DNA of 32,388 bases, from contig JARIGN010000009.1 in assembly GCA_029288835.1 (NCBI GenBank), positions 1 to 32,388 of the forward strand, written 5' to 3'. Origin of the DNA: Candidatus Kaiserbacteria bacterium (lineage in GTDB: Bacteria; Patescibacteriota; Minisyncoccia; Phycocordibacterales; Phycocordibacteraceae). Made by a program: the position numbers and the translations under genes. A model generated the notes under the pieces. It saw nothing but the letters and a program-made list of their open reading frames with translations. It was not told the DNA's origin and ran no database searches. Within the stretch, counting starts at the first letter, position 1. Each line of letters begins with the position of its first letter. This document shows, one piece after another, positions 6,854-14,815 of this stretch.

Positions 6854-6970
6854 AGTGCGTAGCGACACGGGTGATGAAAAGGACGGAATATTTTTCTGCT
6901 GAAAAATTTCCTCCTGCTCGCGCCGTCGCGCTGCGCAGAACCTTTTCTTACACCCGTGTCGCTACGCACT
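6854..6970. repeat. multi-stem repeat element, copy 2
   Basis: A 117-base intergenic element with the same architecture as copy 1. The outer perfect 20-bp inverted repeat pairs 6854-6873 with 6951-6970 (left arm begins AGTGCGTAGC). An internal loop of 3-4 bases follows, then a 6-bp stem AAAAGG/CCTTTT (6877-6882 with 6941-6946). Two hairpins lie at 6885-6911 and 6914-6938. Thirty-eight consecutive bases (6883-6920) are identical to 2036-2073 in copy 1. In the second hairpin a G-C pair of copy 1 is replaced by C-G, so pairing is kept. The outer arms share no sequence with those of copy 1. Confidence 0.9.
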
Positions 6971-6980
6971 ATTGATTACT

Positions 6981-8507
6981 ATGGCTACATCCACTGCTAC
7001 AATTCCAACTACTCAAGCGCCTGCGAAAGCAAAAGGTGATTCTTTGAAGTGGTGGGTGCTCGTGACGGTTATTATCGGCACGTTCCTTGGCCGTCTCGAC
7101 CAAACAATCGTTAACCTCGCGCTCCCGAACATCATCACTGACTTCCACATTACCGTCAGCCAGGCAGGGTGGATCGGTACGGCATACATCCTTGCAAACG
7201 CGGTCTTCGTACCTATCTGGGGAAAGCTCGGCGACACTATTGGGCGAAAGAAGGTGTACATTATCGGCTTTATTGGTTTCTTGATTGGCTCGGTGCTTGC
7301 CGGTCTGGCGTGGAATCTTCCTTCACTCATCGTTTTTCGTATTATCCAAGCTATTTCAGGATCTGCAGACTATCCAACGGCGATGGCCATTCTTACCGTG
7401 ACTTTCCCTAAGCAGCAGGATAGGTCGCAAGCGCTCGGTATTTGGTCTTCGGTATTCGGCGCCGCATCCGTCTTTGGTCCTCTGATTGGTGGCCCGCTCA
7501 TTGATACCTTTGGCTGGCGTTCGGTGTTCCTCGTGAATCTGCCGGTGGGAATCATCGGTACCTTCATGGCGCTCACCTTTGTGACGGAGTCTAAGCTTCC
7601 TGAGCGCGTCGTTAAATTTGACTGGTTTGGTGCAATCTCGCTGGGTGCGGCACTTGCAACGCTCGTGCTCGTACTTGACCAAGGCACGAGCTGGGGATGG
7701 CTTTCAACCTCAAGCATGCTCTGCTACCTTGGCACGCTCGTCTTTGGATTCATCTTCATCCTAATCGAGCAGCGCCATCCTGAGCCGATCGTTGACCTTA
7801 AATTCTTCCAGAATCCGGTCTTCGTGAATACGCTCACCAACAACTTTATCGTGTTCATGGGTCTTATGGGCAGTATTTTCCTCGTGCCGATTTTTGCGCA
7901 GACCTTCCTTGGCTACAGCGCGACCCAGACCGGCTACCTCTTCATTCCAATGGCCTTCGGTCTCATGGCGGCTGCACCATTTGGGGCTTCACTGGTAGGG
8001 AAGGTAAAGCCGGGAATCGTGATCGGCTTTTCTACGCTCGTTGCGGCATTCGGTCTCTATCTTTTCTCATTCCTTGATGTGCGCTCGACTGCTATCGATG
8101 TGATGATCCCGCTCGTCATCATGGCTGGAGGCCTCGGCTTTGGTATGGCGCAGCGTACGAACGCCGTCGCGCAGGCAGTGCCGCCGCATGAGATCGGCGT
8201 AGCGTCTTCAGTGCTTGCGCTCGTGCGCAACATTTCAGGTGCCTTTGGTATCGCACTCTTTGGTAGCTTGCTCGACTGGGCAGAAAAGCGAAACGTGCTG
8301 AATATTTCCTCTCTTAGTCATCTCTATGTGCACACTGCAGCGAATATGCAGACGTATACCACACTTATCATCTTGAAGGCACAGGTTGATGCCTACGGGC
8401 TTATCTATGAAATAGCGGCTGGTATTCTCGTGATCGGTGCACTTTTTGCATTCTTCATTAAGGTGCCAGAGCGAAAAATTGACCCTGAGCTCATGATGGC
8501 CGAATAA
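6981..8507 (+). CDS. MFS drug transporter, DHA2 (14-TM) family
   Basis: A 508-residue proton-coupled multidrug exporter of the EmrB/QacA type. The TM1 motif RLDQTIVNLALP has Asp40, the residue typical of DHA2 antiporters. Motif A is GKLGDTIGRKKV at 81-92, and motif C-like FGPLIGGPLID follows in TM5. The hydrophobic pattern fits about 14 helices. The ATG at 6981 is preferred to the in-frame TTG three codons upstream. EmrB-like pumps work with EmrA/HlyD adaptors, and two such adaptors lie just upstream in the same orientation. Repeat element copy 2 separates it from them, so its expression may be tuned separately. Confidence 0.95.
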   Translation: MATSTATIPTTQAPAKAKGDSLKWWVLVTVIIGTFLGRLDQTIVNLALPNIITDFHITVSQAGWIGTAYILANAVFVPIWGKLGDTIGRKKVYIIGFIGFLIGSVLAGLAWNLPSLIVFRIIQAISGSADYPTAMAILTVTFPKQQDRSQALGIWSSVFGAASVFGPLIGGPLIDTFGWRSVFLVNLPVGIIGTFMALTFVTESKLPERVVKFDWFGAISLGAALATLVLVLDQGTSWGWLSTSSMLCYLGTLVFGFIFILIEQRHPEPIVDLKFFQNPVFVNTLTNNFIVFMGLMGSIFLVPIFAQTFLGYSATQTGYLFIPMAFGLMAAAPFGASLVGKVKPGIVIGFSTLVAAFGLYLFSFLDVRSTAIDVMIPLVIMAGGLGFGMAQRTNAVAQAVPPHEIGVASSVLALVRNISGAFGIALFGSLLDWAEKRNVLNISSLSHLYVHTAANMQTYTTLIILKAQVDAYGLIYEIAAGILVIGALFAFFIKVPERKIDPELMMAE

Positions 8508-8511
8508 AAGG

Positions 8512-8517
8512 TATACT
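8512..8517 (+). promoter_or_regulatory. -10-like box before the ABC exporter pair
   Basis: TATACT lies 16 bases before the ATG at 8534. No good -35 box is spaced for it, so it may be weak, and read-through from the MFS gene is also possible. Confidence 0.35.
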
Positions 8518-8533
8518 AGTACTCACTCATCGT

Positions 8534-10291
8534 ATGCCTTCACGCCGCGCGCAATCTTCTGGTTTAGATTTTTCTCCCGCAACACCGAGCGCGAACTTGT
8601 TCGCGCTCCTCAAGCCTTATACCGGCTGGATACTTTTGCTCACGTTGGTAACGCTCGTGGCAAACGGCTTTAACCTCGTGGTCCCGCAGCTGACCGCGCA
8701 TGCTATTGATGCCTATACGGCACATACGCTACACCTGGGTTCAGTCATCCTTTCGTTCTTTTTTGTCGCGCTCGGTATCGCGCTTTTCACCTTCTTCCAA
8801 AGTATTGTGCAAACTATTGCGTCTGAACGCGTGGCGCGAGACCTGCGTAACGACATTTCCGCAAAAATAAGCGTGCAGGAATATGCCACCATAGACCAGC
8901 TCACGCCGGCAAAACTCCTCACGAACCTCACATCCGATGTCGACGCCATAAAGACTTTTGTTGCGCAGGCTATTTCCTCGCTCATCTCTTCAGTCTTTTT
9001 GATTATCGGATCCTGCATTTTGCTCCTGATGCTGAATTGGAGACTAGCGCTCGCCGTTATCGCGATCCTTCCTTTCATTGCCGGAACGTTTTATGTCGTG
9101 CTCGGCCGCGTGCGTAAACTCTTTCTCAAGGGGCAGCAGATTATTGACTGGCTCAATAGCGTAATTAGCGAAAGCATTATTGGTGCTTCACTAATCCGTC
9201 TCTTGAATTCTCAGAGAATCGAAGAAGCAAAGTTTGAAGAAGCTGCGGCAGCTTCGCGCAGTGTTGGGCTCCAAATCATCGGCTATTTCTCGTTGCTCAT
9301 TCCTATTATTACGTTCCTCTCTAATATGGCGACGCTCACCATTCTCCTTTTGGGTGGGTACTTCGTCATTCATGGAAGCATGTCGCTTGGTTCCTTTACT
9401 GCGTTCAATAACTACCTCTTGATTCTCATTTTCCCGATCATGATCATCGGCTTTATGAGCAACGTAATAGCGCAGGCATCTGCTTCCTATGACCGCATCA
9501 TGGGAGTGCTGGAGCAGCAGGACTCAAAAGATGAGGGAACACTCGAAAACGAATTGAGTGGAACGATAGAAGTTTCGCAGCTCTCTCTCAAGCATGGTGA
9601 GCACGCCACGCTTAAGGACGTTTCTTTTCGTATAGCCCCGGGTACAAAGAACGCAATTATTGGCCCCACTGCAGGAGGGAAGACTCAGCTTTTGTATGTG
9701 CTCACCGGCCTCATTCAGCCAAGCGAAGGCACCATCTTATATGACGGACAACCCATTAATGCATACAAAAAGCAGCGGCTCCACGAGCAGGTAGGTTTTG
9801 TCTTCCAGGACAGCATCATTTTTAACCTTACGCTGCGCGAGAATATTGCCTTCAGCACTACCGTGAAAGATGGAGACCTGCAAAAGGCAATTGATACGGC
9901 AGAGCTACATGACTTCATCAGCACGCTGCCGGAAGGTCTCGATACCATTGTTTCGGAGCGTGGAAACTCGCTTTCGGGCGGCCAAAAGCAGCGCATCATG
10001 CTTGCGCGTGCGCTTGCCCTTAATCCGAAAATTCTCCTCCTCGATGACTTCACTGCGCGTGTCGATACAAACACTGAGCACAAGATTCTTGCGAACGTGG
10101 CACAGAATTATCCTGACCTTACGCTCATCTCCGTGACGCAGAAGATCGCCCCTATCGAGCACTATGACCAGGTTATTCTCTTGATGGAAGGGGAAGTGCT
10201 GGCTATCGGCACCCACCAGGAGCTTATGCAGTCGAGTCCAGAGTACGTGCAGATCTATGACTCACAAAAGAGTACGGAAAACTATGAATAG
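8534..10291 (+). CDS. ABC exporter half-transporter, degenerate-site subunit
   Basis: A 585-residue ABCB-type half-transporter: six membrane helices (about residues 30-320) fused to an ATPase domain. Walker A is GPTAGGKT (377-384), the Q-loop is VFQDS and the signature LSGGQ is intact (480-484). In Walker B the catalytic Glu is replaced by Asp505 (LLLDD), and the H-loop His is replaced by Gln536 (SVTQK). This is the pattern of the non-catalytic partner in heterodimeric exporters (TM287, BmrC, MdlA-like): its LSGGQ completes the active site of the other subunit. The next gene overlaps it and encodes that partner. Confidence 0.93.
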   Translation: MPSRRAQSSGLDFSPATPSANLFALLKPYTGWILLLTLVTLVANGFNLVVPQLTAHAIDAYTAHTLHLGSVILSFFFVALGIALFTFFQSIVQTIASERVARDLRNDISAKISVQEYATIDQLTPAKLLTNLTSDVDAIKTFVAQAISSLISSVFLIIGSCILLLMLNWRLALAVIAILPFIAGTFYVVLGRVRKLFLKGQQIIDWLNSVISESIIGASLIRLLNSQRIEEAKFEEAAAASRSVGLQIIGYFSLLIPIITFLSNMATLTILLLGGYFVIHGSMSLGSFTAFNNYLLILIFPIMIIGFMSNVIAQASASYDRIMGVLEQQDSKDEGTLENELSGTIEVSQLSLKHGEHATLKDVSFRIAPGTKNAIIGPTAGGKTQLLYVLTGLIQPSEGTILYDGQPINAYKKQRLHEQVGFVFQDSIIFNLTLRENIAFSTTVKDGDLQKAIDTAELHDFISTLPEGLDTIVSERGNSLSGGQKQRIMLARALALNPKILLLDDFTARVDTNTEHKILANVAQNYPDLTLISVTQKIAPIEHYDQVILLMEGEVLAIGTHQELMQSSPEYVQIYDSQKSTENYE

Positions 10292-12104
10292 TATGAAAAA
10301 GAATCAATCCCATATCTCAGAAGCTGCTTCGCTTAGCTATGTCTTGCCTACGGAGTCTTCGCCGCAGGGAAAAGGTACGCTCCAGCGCGCGTGGGGAAGT
10401 CTTTGGCCGCTCCTTAAAACAGAACGAAAGAATCTCAGTATTGCCGGTGTGTCCGTGGTCATCAATTCCCTTGCAACACTCTTAGCGCCCGTCGTGATTG
10501 CTCGTGCTATTGACGTATACGTAGCAAACCACGACTTTGCGGGAGTGCTTCGCTACGGCTTTATACTTTTCGGCATTTATATCGTCGCCGTATTCGCAAA
10601 CTACTTCCAAATAAAGCGCATGGGTACCGTGGGTCGCGGCGTGCTCTTCAAACTGCGTAATGAGCTTTTCCTCAAACTGCAAAATCTTCCGATTGCCTTC
10701 TTCAACCAAAATAAGACCGGTGACCTCATCTCGCGTATCAATAATGACACCGATAAACTGAATCAATTCTTTGCGCAAGCCCTGATGCAGTTTATTGGAA
10801 ATGGCTTCCAAATATTTGGCGCAGCGATCTTCCTGCTTGTCCTCAACTGGAAGCTTGGGCTCGCAACACTCCTTCCAGCGTTCCTTGTATTCGTGGTGAC
10901 GCAGCTTATTTCCGAGTGGGTGAAGCGGAAGAGTCGCGCAGGTCTGCAAAGCCTTGGGGCTATGAGCGCCGAGGTGCAGGAAAGCCTTAATAACTTTAAG
11001 GTTATTATTGTTTTCAATCGCCTCGACTATTTCCGCACGAAATTCAAGGAGGCAAACCAAGCAAATTATCATGCGTCGGTGTGGTCGGGCATTGCTTCTG
11101 GTGTGTTTACGCCGCTCTATACCTTTGCCTCAAACCTTGGCCAGCTCATTGTGCTCACCTATGGTTTGTACCTCATCATGACCGGTCATCTTACGATTGG
11201 TCTTTTGATTGGCTACATTCTCTATGTGAATAGTTTTTATAACCCACTCCGCCAGCTCGCGACCGTGTGGTCGAGCCTTCAGCTTGCCCTTGCGTCACTC
11301 GATCGTATTCAGGATGTGCTCTCGCTCGAATCAAATATGCCGGTGCTTCATGCAGAAGAAAGCGATGTTCAGTCAAGAAAGGGGGAAAGCGTACTTGAAT
11401 TTAAGAATGTTTCCTTTGGGTACCCCGACGGCAAGCAGGTGCTCCATGACGTGAACTTCACGCTTGAAAAGGGAAAGACCTATGCGCTCGTGGGGCCAAC
11501 GGGAGGAGGAAAAACCACGACGGCGTCCCTTATGGCTCGCCTCTATGATCCGACGGAGGGAACCGTGCTTTTGCGCGGCAGGGATATTCGTACCTACGAC
11601 CCGGCCATTCGCTCCGAAAAAATTGGTTTTATTTTGCAAGAACCATTTCTTTTTACTGGAACTATTCGAGACAATATTGTCTATGGAAACGCTGCGTATG
11701 CTGAGTGCAGCGACGAGGAACTCGCGCATGCCCTTAACCAGCAAAATCTTTCCGGTCTTATTGCCCGCTTCGATGAGGGACTCAGTACCAAGGTTACCGG
11801 CAACGCAGACGGTCTTTCACTTGGGCAGCGCCAGCTCATTGCCTTCATTCGTGCAGCGCTTCGCAAGCCAGAGCTTTTGATTCTTGATGAGGCAACGGCA
11901 AACATTGATACCGTCACTGAGCAGCTGCTTGATGAAATCCTTGAACAATTCCCAAAGGAGACAACCAAGGTGATCATTGCGCACCGCTTGAATACCATTC
12001 GGAATGCCGATGAAATATTCTTCGTGAATGCCGGCTCGCTGACGCTCGCCGGTGACCTCGAGCATGCCGTTGACCTGATTCTGCACGGCAGACGCGAGAG
12101 CTAG
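10284..12104 (+). CDS. ABC exporter half-transporter, catalytic-site subunit
   Basis: A protein of about 606 residues with six membrane helices followed by an ATPase domain. Walker A is GPTGGGKT (about 403), the Q-loop GFILQEP, the signature LSLGQRQ, Walker B LLILDEATANID with the catalytic Glu near 536, and the H-loop IIAHRLNT. The Walker and H-loop residues are canonical while the signature is altered (LSLGQ). That is the complement of the preceding gene and matches TM288/BmrD/MdlB-type partners. The start overlaps the stop of the first subunit by eight bases; an alternative ATG at 10293 would remove the overlap. It is convergent with the LssY_C gene, with only 12 bases between stops. Confidence 0.93.
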   Translation: MNSMKKNQSHISEAASLSYVLPTESSPQGKGTLQRAWGSLWPLLKTERKNLSIAGVSVVINSLATLLAPVVIARAIDVYVANHDFAGVLRYGFILFGIYIVAVFANYFQIKRMGTVGRGVLFKLRNELFLKLQNLPIAFFNQNKTGDLISRINNDTDKLNQFFAQALMQFIGNGFQIFGAAIFLLVLNWKLGLATLLPAFLVFVVTQLISEWVKRKSRAGLQSLGAMSAEVQESLNNFKVIIVFNRLDYFRTKFKEANQANYHASVWSGIASGVFTPLYTFASNLGQLIVLTYGLYLIMTGHLTIGLLIGYILYVNSFYNPLRQLATVWSSLQLALASLDRIQDVLSLESNMPVLHAEESDVQSRKGESVLEFKNVSFGYPDGKQVLHDVNFTLEKGKTYALVGPTGGGKTTTASLMARLYDPTEGTVLLRGRDIRTYDPAIRSEKIGFILQEPFLFTGTIRDNIVYGNAAYAECSDEELAHALNQQNLSGLIARFDEGLSTKVTGNADGLSLGQRQLIAFIRAALRKPELLILDEATANIDTVTEQLLDEILEQFPKETTKVIIAHRLNTIRNADEIFFVNAGSLTLAGDLEHAVDLILHGRRES

Positions 12105-12116
12105 TGGCTGCAGGTG

Positions 12117-12821
12117 CTATTGCAGGGTAGCGGTAATGATACGGCCATCGGTAATGTATTTCCCATGGACTGGGCGGTTAGCATCTACGTAGTGCTCTTC
12201 AGCAAGTGCGCCAATTGACCGAAGGGTGTTGAGTACATGTTCGCGCTCATCATCAACATATCGGTCAGTGCGGTGGCGGATCTGGTAGGTAAGGGCGGCA
12301 AGCCCGAGTCCGAGGTCCTCGGTGGCAGCTCCTACCCAGATAAGAGGCTTTGCAGGGTCGATCTCGTGCGTGCTGCTCCAATACTTAAAATCAGTTAGGT
12401 GTATATCCGGGTCAATGTTTGCGGCCCAAAAGCGCACATGATGCCGTTTGCGAGGACTTTTTCCAATAGCCATTTGAAAACCATGGTCCTGCCTGCGTCC
12501 AAATAAGTAGAGTGAGCGAAAAGGTGCGCGGGTATAGGGACGATTAAAGATAAAGGCAAGCGACATTTTCCACGCCGTAGAGAAAGTAAGTGGGTCTGCT
12601 TCGACCCATCCAGCCTGGGCAAACCGTTCGCGGAGTTTTTCTTCCGATGCCAGTAAGAGAATATTCACCGGATCGGCAGGAATACCTCCTGCTTCTAGGG
12701 TGAACGTCGGAATGCGGCCACGCCGAAAAATAGCAAGACCGATATGCACGAGCGGCGGCAATAGGAGATATGCCGCAAGGAGATAGAGAAACACGAGTTC
12801 GAGCACCAGATTCATAGCCAT
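12117..12821 (-). CDS. membrane-anchored LssY C-terminal domain protein
   Basis: A 234-residue protein with one or two N-terminal membrane helices (residues 4-33), then an LssY_C-type domain. Recognisable family segments are PVNILLLASEEKLRERFAQAGW, RPYTRAPFRSLYLFGRRQDHGFQ, SPRKRHHVRFW and PLIWVGAATEDLGLGL. In many bacteria this domain is joined to a PAP2 phosphatase or DedA-like membrane unit; here it is free-standing with a simple anchor. Its biochemical activity is not established. TATACT lies seven bases before the start, suggesting a nearly leaderless message. It is divergent from the ABC permease gene. Confidence 0.85.
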   Translation of the reverse strand: MAMNLVLELVFLYLLAAYLLLPPLVHIGLAIFRRGRIPTFTLEAGGIPADPVNILLLASEEKLRERFAQAGWVEADPLTFSTAWKMSLAFIFNRPYTRAPFRSLYLFGRRQDHGFQMAIGKSPRKRHHVRFWAANIDPDIHLTDFKYWSSTHEIDPAKPLIWVGAATEDLGLGLAALTYQIRHRTDRYVDDEREHVLNTLRSIGALAEEHYVDANRPVHGKYITDGRIITATLQ

Positions 12822-12874
12822 AAGCAGTATACCAATCCTGCAAAGCTCCGCCTAGGAAGTGGTAGTATGGTAGT

Positions 12875-13693
12875 ATGCGCTCGCACAAAGGTTTTCAATA
12901 CTATAGCCACCGTGGCAGGCGGAAGCACCCGAGCACACCACTCGAACGCATCGGGAGCCACTTGATTCTTCCTATTCTCCTCGTGCTTGCTGCTGCGTTC
13001 ATAACGACGCACACGTTTGCATTACCCTATTCCTCAACGCTTAATTTCCACACGGTGCTGCTGGCGCTTGGCGCCTCTGTTCTGCGTTTGTTCATTGCCT
13101 ATATACTTTGTCTTTTGATTGGTATTCCCCTTGGTCTCCTTGCAGAAAGTGACAAACGCATCGAAAGCGTCCTTCTTCCCGTGTATGACGTGATGGAATC
13201 AATTCCCGTCATCGCCTTCTTTCCGGTTATTATTCTCTTCTTTGTGAGCTCTGGCTTTCTTGAAGGCGCCGCCGTGTTCATGCTCTTTTTCTCCATGATT
13301 TGGAGCATTATTTTTAATACGATTGGTGGGCTTAAGGTGATTCCGAAAGAAGTGATTGCGGTAGGGAAGGTGTTTGGACTTTCTCGCTGGGACCGCTTTA
13401 CAAAGATAACCCTACCGGCGCTCTTTCCGCCCCTCGTCACGGGCTCAATTCTCGCGCTCGCTGCAGGGTGGAATATCGTAATAGTTGCTGAGGCGCTTCA
13501 TGCCTACGCGCCGCAATCCACACATGCCCATGATCTTTATGGCATTGGAAGTGTGCTCGTGCAGTCTGCCGCGGCAGGAGACAACGCGCAGCTTTTTGTC
13601 GCGATGACGGTGCTGGTGGTGATGATTGCCGTGCTTAACCTTTTCTTGTGGCAGCCGCTTTTGGCGAGGGCAGAGCGCTATAAGTTTGATTAA
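12875..13693 (+). CDS. SsuC/TauC-type ABC transporter permease
   Basis: A 272-residue inner-membrane permease of the nitrate/sulfonate/taurine/bicarbonate class. A basic cytoplasmic N-terminus leads into about six membrane helices. The conserved EAA-type coupling loop is AVGKVFGLSRWDRFTKITLPALFP in the second half, which contacts the ATPase. The start ATG lies in a short tandem duplication GTAGTATG-GTAGTATG, whose first ATG is out of frame. The matching ATPase begins seven bases after the stop. No substrate-binding protein is encoded next to it, so the substrate is unknown. Confidence 0.88.
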   Translation: MRSHKGFQYYSHRGRRKHPSTPLERIGSHLILPILLVLAAAFITTHTFALPYSSTLNFHTVLLALGASVLRLFIAYILCLLIGIPLGLLAESDKRIESVLLPVYDVMESIPVIAFFPVIILFFVSSGFLEGAAVFMLFFSMIWSIIFNTIGGLKVIPKEVIAVGKVFGLSRWDRFTKITLPALFPPLVTGSILALAAGWNIVIVAEALHAYAPQSTHAHDLYGIGSVLVQSAAAGDNAQLFVAMTVLVVMIAVLNLFLWQPLLARAERYKFD

Positions 13694-13700
13694 TACCTGA

Positions 13701-14435
13701 ATGACTTTTATGACCGATAACGTCCTTACTTTCTCAAACGTGTCCTACTGCTATGAGCCAAACGAGCCCCATGTGCTTCGGGATGCATCCTTTACACTCA
13801 AGCGCGGGACATTTGGTGCCATTGTTGGTCCTTCCGGCGCTGGAAAGTCAACGCTTTTGAGGCTCGCCATTGGACTCACGAAGCCACTGAGCGGTACCGT
13901 TACCAACACTGCCCGCACTCGTATGATTTTCCAGGATGGAGCCCTCTTGCCGTGGAGAACGGTGAAGGAAAATGTGCACCTAGGCTTCACGGGCACTCCA
14001 GGCACTAAGCGTGAGCACCACAAGCGCATTCAGGAGGAGCTTGAAAGCCTTGGTCTTGGGCATTTGTCGGACGCATACCCCCGTGAGCTTTCCGGTGGCC
14101 AGCGCCAACGTGTTGGTATTGCGCGCGCCCTCGTCGCTGATCCTGAATTCCTTTTGCTCGATGAACCTTTTTCGGCCCTCGACTTTGAAACAAGCGCACG
14201 CCTTTCAGAAGAGCTACTGCAGATTTTTTCTGAGCGCAGCATCACTATGCTTATGGTTACCCATAATATTGAAGACGCAGCGATGCTGGCGGATGAAATA
14301 TTTGTTTTTTCAGGCGGCACCATTTCCCACAAGGTACCGGTGCACCTTCCGCGGCCGCGTAACCGTGACGATCAGCATGTGGAGCATATTGTGAAAGAAG
14401 TGAAGGGATTTATTACCCACGCAGAGAAAGTGTAA
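13701..14435 (+). CDS. SsuB/TauB-type ABC transporter ATP-binding protein
   Basis: A 244-residue cytoplasmic ATPase that energises the adjacent permease. Walker A is GPSGAGKSTLL, the Q-loop MIFQDGALLPW, the signature LSGGQRQRVGIARAL and Walker B LLLDEPFSALD, with an H-loop in MVTHNIEDA. All key residues are present. The Q-loop wording and DEPFSALD fit the nitrate/sulfonate importer class. An in-frame ATG three codons later is an alternative start. Downstream, a hairpin at 14452-14471 serves as a terminator only for the opposite strand. Confidence 0.92.
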   Translation: MTFMTDNVLTFSNVSYCYEPNEPHVLRDASFTLKRGTFGAIVGPSGAGKSTLLRLAIGLTKPLSGTVTNTARTRMIFQDGALLPWRTVKENVHLGFTGTPGTKREHHKRIQEELESLGLGHLSDAYPRELSGGQRQRVGIARALVADPEFLLLDEPFSALDFETSARLSEELLQIFSERSITMLMVTHNIEDAAMLADEIFVFSGGTISHKVPVHLPRPRNRDDQHVEHIVKEVKGFITHAEKV

Positions 14436-14437
14436 TA

Positions 14438-14471
14438 CTAAAACAATAAAACCGGTGTACGTATACGCCGG
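14438..14471 (-). terminator. strong minus-strand terminator downstream of msrA
   Basis: On the minus strand CCGGCGTA / loop TACG / TACACCGG (14452-14471, one G-U pair) is followed by TTTTATTGTTTT. It would end transcripts running leftward from msrA or from a separate minus-strand RNA. There is no U tail on the plus strand. Confidence 0.8.
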
Positions 14472-14815
14472 CGGGTGGTGAGTGAATCAAGGGAAAGGGC
14501 AGAGGCAGAAGGAAAGGGAGTGTGGCAGAAAAAGGAAGAAAGTAAGGATAGTCGGAGGGACAGAAGTTGGGAGACGGAAAATGTGTAGGTGATGATTCAC
14601 TGGGTGATGGAAGGGAACGCTTTAATGGTGTTCCCGAAGAAAAGAGCAGGGGATGAACAAGTTTGGTGTTTGGATTTTGATGAGAAAGGTAGCAAAGAGG
14701 AGAAATGAGTTAGGGTTGCAGCAACGTACGTAGTCGCGCTTGCCTATTCAGTTCTCTTCAGATGCCCACCAAACAAGTTCTTCCACTCTCTATAACGCAC
14801 CAACCACGAAGAAGG
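14472..14815 (-). other. purine/pyrimidine-skewed non-coding stretch between ABC genes and msrA
   Basis: No convincing gene is found in these ~340 bases. From about 14480 to 14715 the plus strand is heavily G/A-rich, with about ten GGA trinucleotides; the minus strand is C/T-rich. It contains a spaced 9-bp inverted repeat (AGTGAATCA at 14481-14489 with TGATTCACT at 14593-14601) and a 6-bp hairpin GGGAAC/GTTCCC (14613-14635). Because the terminator at its left edge faces leftward, it is most simply a long pyrimidine-rich 3' untranslated region of msrA, or a small RNA. Confidence 0.5.

Noticed and set aside
10482-11072. 196-codon minus-strand open frame
   Set aside because: It is antisense to the catalytic ABC subunit, whose motifs are complete, and no family features appear in the minus-strand product.
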